A stretch of 8,030 nt of DNA from assembly GCA_040381035.1 (NCBI GenBank), contig JBEIHY010000126.1, forward strand, positions 1-8,030, written 5' to 3'. The stretch is from REEB506 sp040381035 (GTDB lineage: Bacteria; Pseudomonadota; Alphaproteobacteria; Caulobacterales; Aquidulcibacteraceae). Both the position numbers and the translations under genes were made by a program. Numbering within the stretch: the stretch's first letter is position 1; each line of letters begins with the position of its first letter. The notes under the pieces are model-generated. The model did no database searches and had not been told where the DNA came from. It saw only the letters and a list, made by a program, of their open reading frames with translations. This document shows positions 6,087 to 8,030 of this stretch, in pieces.

Positions 6087-6188
6087 ACGGGAAAAGAGAT
6101 GGGTAGCGCATCAATCCCCCATTTGGGTGATACCAGCAGAATGCAACCTTGTGAACTGAACACTGTGATCTGAAAAGAGAAAAGTGCG

Positions 6189-6216
6189 GACAGATGCATT
6201 AACAATTGCATTTGTC
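6189..6216. promoter_or_regulatory. 28-base imperfect palindrome, candidate TetR operator
   Basis: The site has outer arms GACA/TGTC (6189-6192 and 6213-6216) and inner arms ATGCA/TGCAT (6194-6198 and 6207-6211), plus a T-A pair at 6200/6205. That is 10 of 14 symmetric positions, with the centre between 6202 and 6203. It lies in the 182-base AT-rich gap between the divergent TetR and M20 peptidase genes, 41 bases before the ATG at 6257. TetR-family operators are commonly palindromes of 15-30 bases in exactly such gaps. Binding by this regulator is inferred, not shown. No convincing -35/-10 pair for either gene could be fixed in the gap. Confidence 0.5.
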
Positions 6217-6256
6217 TCATTCCTGTGGCGCGTTTGACGGAAATTGAAAGAAACTC

Positions 6257-7423
6257 ATGACCATTCCAGCCGAACTTCTCAGTATACTAGAAAAGCTCAT
6301 TGGGTTCGATACGACCTCGCGTGAGTCAAATCTTGCTTTAATTGAGTGGCTGAAAGATTTTCTTTTTCAACGTGGCGTGTCGTCTATCCTTGTGCCGAGT
6401 GACGATTTTCGCAAGTCAAACTTGATCGCAAGGATTGGCCCCGATCGCGCCGGGGGAATTGTCTTGTCCGGCCACACCGATGTCGTGCCCGTGGACGGTC
6501 AACCCTGGTCGACCGCGCCTTTCACGCTCACCGATTGCGGCGATCGATTCGCCGGGCGGGGCACGGCGGACATGAAGAGCTTTATTGCGCTTAGCCTCGC
6601 CCACGTCGACGCCATGCTGGCTTCGGACCTGAAACGGCCGGTCATTTTCGCTTTCAGCTATGATGAGGAGGTTGGCTGCCTTGGAGCCCCGCGCCTGATT
6701 GGTGAAATCGCCAAGCTCGGCTATGCCCCGGAAGCGGTGATTGTTGGCGAACCGACAGACATGCAGGTTGTGTCGGGCCATAAGGGCATCCGCACCTTCA
6801 TTGTTGAAGTGATCGGGCGGGAGGCCCATTCCAGTCAGACCGGGCAGGGCGTGTCGGCGATCATGGCGGCAAGCGAACTGGTCAGCCTGATTGCGGCCAT
6901 GAACCGCGAAGCCGAAGCGAGCGCTGATCCGGCCTCCTTGTTTGAGCCCAAGGGCCCGACGATGACAGTCGGGATGATCGAGGGCGGCACGGCGGTGAAC
7001 ATCCTGGCGCGGCGCTGCCAGTTCGTGTGGGATCTGCGCAGCCCCACCCATGCCCTGGCTGACCAGTACGAACACCGCTTCTTCGCCGCCGTCGCCGAAC
7101 TGGATGCCCGAATCAAGGAGAAGGCCCCCGAAGGCGGCGTGACGGTCAAACGGCGCTCTTCTTCACCGCCTTTAACGCCAGCGCTCAACAGTTCGGCGGA
7201 GCGGCTGGCGCGGGCGCTGACCGGGGACAATTCCGTGCGTGCGGCGGCTTACGCCGCAGAGGCCGGTCTATTCCAGCAGGCGACGATGCCGGCCGTTCTG
7301 TGTGGACCCGGCTCCATCCTGCAGGCGCATCAACCCAACGAGTACATCCTGAAATCACAACTCGATGCAGGCGCGGCTTTCCAGCGCGCCTTGATCGCGC
7401 ATTTGAGCCGCGACGGGTCCTGA
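6257..7423 (+). CDS. argE: Acetylornithine deacetylase-like M20 metallopeptidase
   Basis: This 388-residue cytoplasmic hydrolase belongs to the ArgE/DapE (M20) family; the best assignment is removal of acetyl from N2-acetylornithine to give ornithine. The two-metal site is visible. SGHTDVVPVDGQPW (71-84) gives His73 and the catalytic-associated Asp75, and GTADMK gives Asp105. DEEVG (136-140) gives the catalytic and metal Glu pair at 137/138, GEPTD gives Glu165, and QAHQPNEY near the C-terminus gives His358. The lid or dimer domain (about 175-290) has GREAHSSQTGQGVSA with His191 and GGTAVNILARRC. Length and order match full-length family members. No other arginine genes are adjacent, so a related N-acyl amino-acid substrate is possible. 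The first 165 bases are much more AT-rich than the rest. GAAAG (6246-6250) is a weak ribosome-binding site for the ATG at 6257. It is divergent from TetR. Confidence 0.85.
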   Translation: MTIPAELLSILEKLIGFDTTSRESNLALIEWLKDFLFQRGVSSILVPSDDFRKSNLIARIGPDRAGGIVLSGHTDVVPVDGQPWSTAPFTLTDCGDRFAGRGTADMKSFIALSLAHVDAMLASDLKRPVIFAFSYDEEVGCLGAPRLIGEIAKLGYAPEAVIVGEPTDMQVVSGHKGIRTFIVEVIGREAHSSQTGQGVSAIMAASELVSLIAAMNREAEASADPASLFEPKGPTMTVGMIEGGTAVNILARRCQFVWDLRSPTHALADQYEHRFFAAVAELDARIKEKAPEGGVTVKRRSSSPPLTPALNSSAERLARALTGDNSVRAAAYAAEAGLFQQATMPAVLCGPGSILQAHQPNEYILKSQLDAGAAFQRALIAHLSRDGS

Positions 7424-7514
7424 CCAATTGATTTGATGGCGCTTCCCGGCTGGAAGTTGCCGATCGCTTCAAAGCAGCCAGAAACTTCGAACCGGTTCCG
7501 GTGTAAGCATAGCT

Positions 7515-7526
7515 CGTTATATAACG
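7515..7526. promoter_or_regulatory. Perfect 12-bp palindrome overlapping a possible -10 box upstream of MarR
   Basis: CGTTATATAACG is fully self-complementary and lies four bases before the MarR ATG at 7531. MarR proteins typically bind short AT-rich palindromes overlapping their own promoters. TATAAC (7520-7525) inside it could be a -10 element, placing the transcription start at or next to the ATG; the -35 region (around 7497-7502) is poor. A second perfect palindrome, GAACCGGTTC, lies at 7489-7498. Autoregulation is inferred. Confidence 0.45.
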
Positions 7527-7530
7527 CGAC

Positions 7531-8030
7531 ATGGGATCGTTTTCGGAAGATTTCGTTGCGGCATTGGGTCCGATCGCGATGGGCAGCTGTCTCAAGCGAT
7601 TGTCGGATCGGCGGTTGTCGGATGCGGCCGATATTCTTGACGCAGCCGGTTTGCCATTGCTGCCGACACAGGTGGCGCTTTTGGCGGCGTTGGAGCGCTT
7701 TGGCCCGATGACCATAGGCGCGGCGGCCGACGGTCTTGGCGTCAGCCAGCCGGCTGCCACCCGCACCGTCGCCAATCTCAGCGAGCGCGGCTTGATCGAG
7801 AGCGCGACAGCAGCCGACGATGGCCGCGTCCGGCTTTTGTCGCTGACCGCTCGCGGTATCGACGTGATCACGCGCACGCGCCGCAACATCTGGTCGCCCG
7901 TGAAAAACGCTGAAGGCCCCAGGAATGCGGGTGTTTCGTCGGATTTGAAGTATTCGGATTTGCAAGGTTCCTTGGGAAGTTGGTCAAAAAGCTTGCGATT
8001 TCGCGCGCGCGTACACGCAGGGGCTTTGCC
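7531..8030 (+). CDS. MarR-family transcriptional regulator, open at window end, altered 3' part
   Basis: The frame runs 166 codons from ATG 7531 without a stop to the window edge. Residues about 44-112 form a winged helix: LPTQVALLAALERFGPMTIGAA, then the recognition region GVSQPAATRTVANLSERGLI, then the wing ADDGRVRLLSLTARG, matching the D-x-R wing of MarR repressors. A helical N-terminus (1-42) would help dimerise. The dimer helix starting at TRTRRNIWSPVKNA should continue, but after Ala127 (base 7911) the sequence turns into Ser/Gly/Arg-rich residues unlike a MarR tail. The gene may be broken, fused or misassembled there. An in-frame TAA at 7522-7524 fixes the start at 7531 or later, and no Shine-Dalgarno is present, suggesting a leaderless message or a weak start. 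The regulated genes are unknown; the M20 gene ends 107 bases upstream. Confidence 0.7.
   Translation, partial: MGSFSEDFVAALGPIAMGSCLKRLSDRRLSDAADILDAAGLPLLPTQVALLAALERFGPMTIGAAADGLGVSQPAATRTVANLSERGLIESATAADDGRVRLLSLTARGIDVITRTRRNIWSPVKNAEGPRNAGVSSDLKYSDLQGSLGSWSKSLRFRARVHAGAL

Noticed and set aside
7442..7456. Hairpin CTTCC/GGAAG after the M20 gene as a terminator
   Set aside because: The stem is only 5 bp and is followed by just two T residues, which is not better than chance.
7185..7965. Two long minus-strand frames (7185-7889 and 7330-7965)
   Set aside because: They lie antisense to the M20 gene end and the MarR gene, are rich in Arg/Ser/Ala, and show no domain. The MarR winged helix on the plus strand explains the region.

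Overview
The window looks like ordinary GC-rich chromosome (about 60% G+C by eye) from an alphaproteobacterium. The gene families support this: a threonine ammonia-lyase with an ACT domain, a CsgG-domain protein with a C-terminal SH3-like domain, tandem FKBP lipoproteins, and a fluoroacetate-dehalogenase-type hydrolase. Order and genus cannot be set from the sequence. There are no rRNAs, tRNAs, CRISPR arrays, insertion sequences or recognisable phage genes.

Layout: bases 1-258 hold no supportable gene, only a weak possible promoter and two hairpins. A plus-strand alpha/beta hydrolase follows (259-1134) with the full active-site signature of haloacetate/fluoroacetate dehalogenases. It converges on a tight minus-strand operon, read GST (2964-2281), FKBP lipoprotein (2276-1725), FKBP lipoprotein (1717-1199). 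Both downstream genes have Shine-Dalgarno sequences that overlap the end of the gene before them. A strong GGAA-capped hairpin (1156-1189) separates the convergent units. Further right on the minus strand are a secreted CsgG-domain protein with an SH3-like tail (4066-3119) and its own promoter candidate, then threonine ammonia-lyase (5410-4172) 40 bases downstream of a TetR-family regulator (6074-5451).

The TetR gene is divergent from a plus-strand acetylornithine-deacetylase-like M20 peptidase (6257-7423). The AT-rich gap between them contains a 28-base imperfect palindrome that is a good operator candidate. A MarR-family regulator starts at 7531, directly after a perfect 12-base palindrome that overlaps a possible -10 box. 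Its reading frame stays open to the window end, but after about base 7911 it no longer resembles a MarR protein.

By function the window combines envelope protein folding (two FKBPs), an envelope or secretion-related CsgG-domain protein, detoxification-type enzymes (GST, dehalogenase-like hydrolase), and amino-acid metabolism (threonine deamination, N-acyl amino-acid hydrolysis) with two local regulators. I found no clear evidence of a new multi-gene system. The points most worth following are the two palindromic regulatory sites, the complete dehalogenase active site, and the abrupt change at the MarR 3' end.
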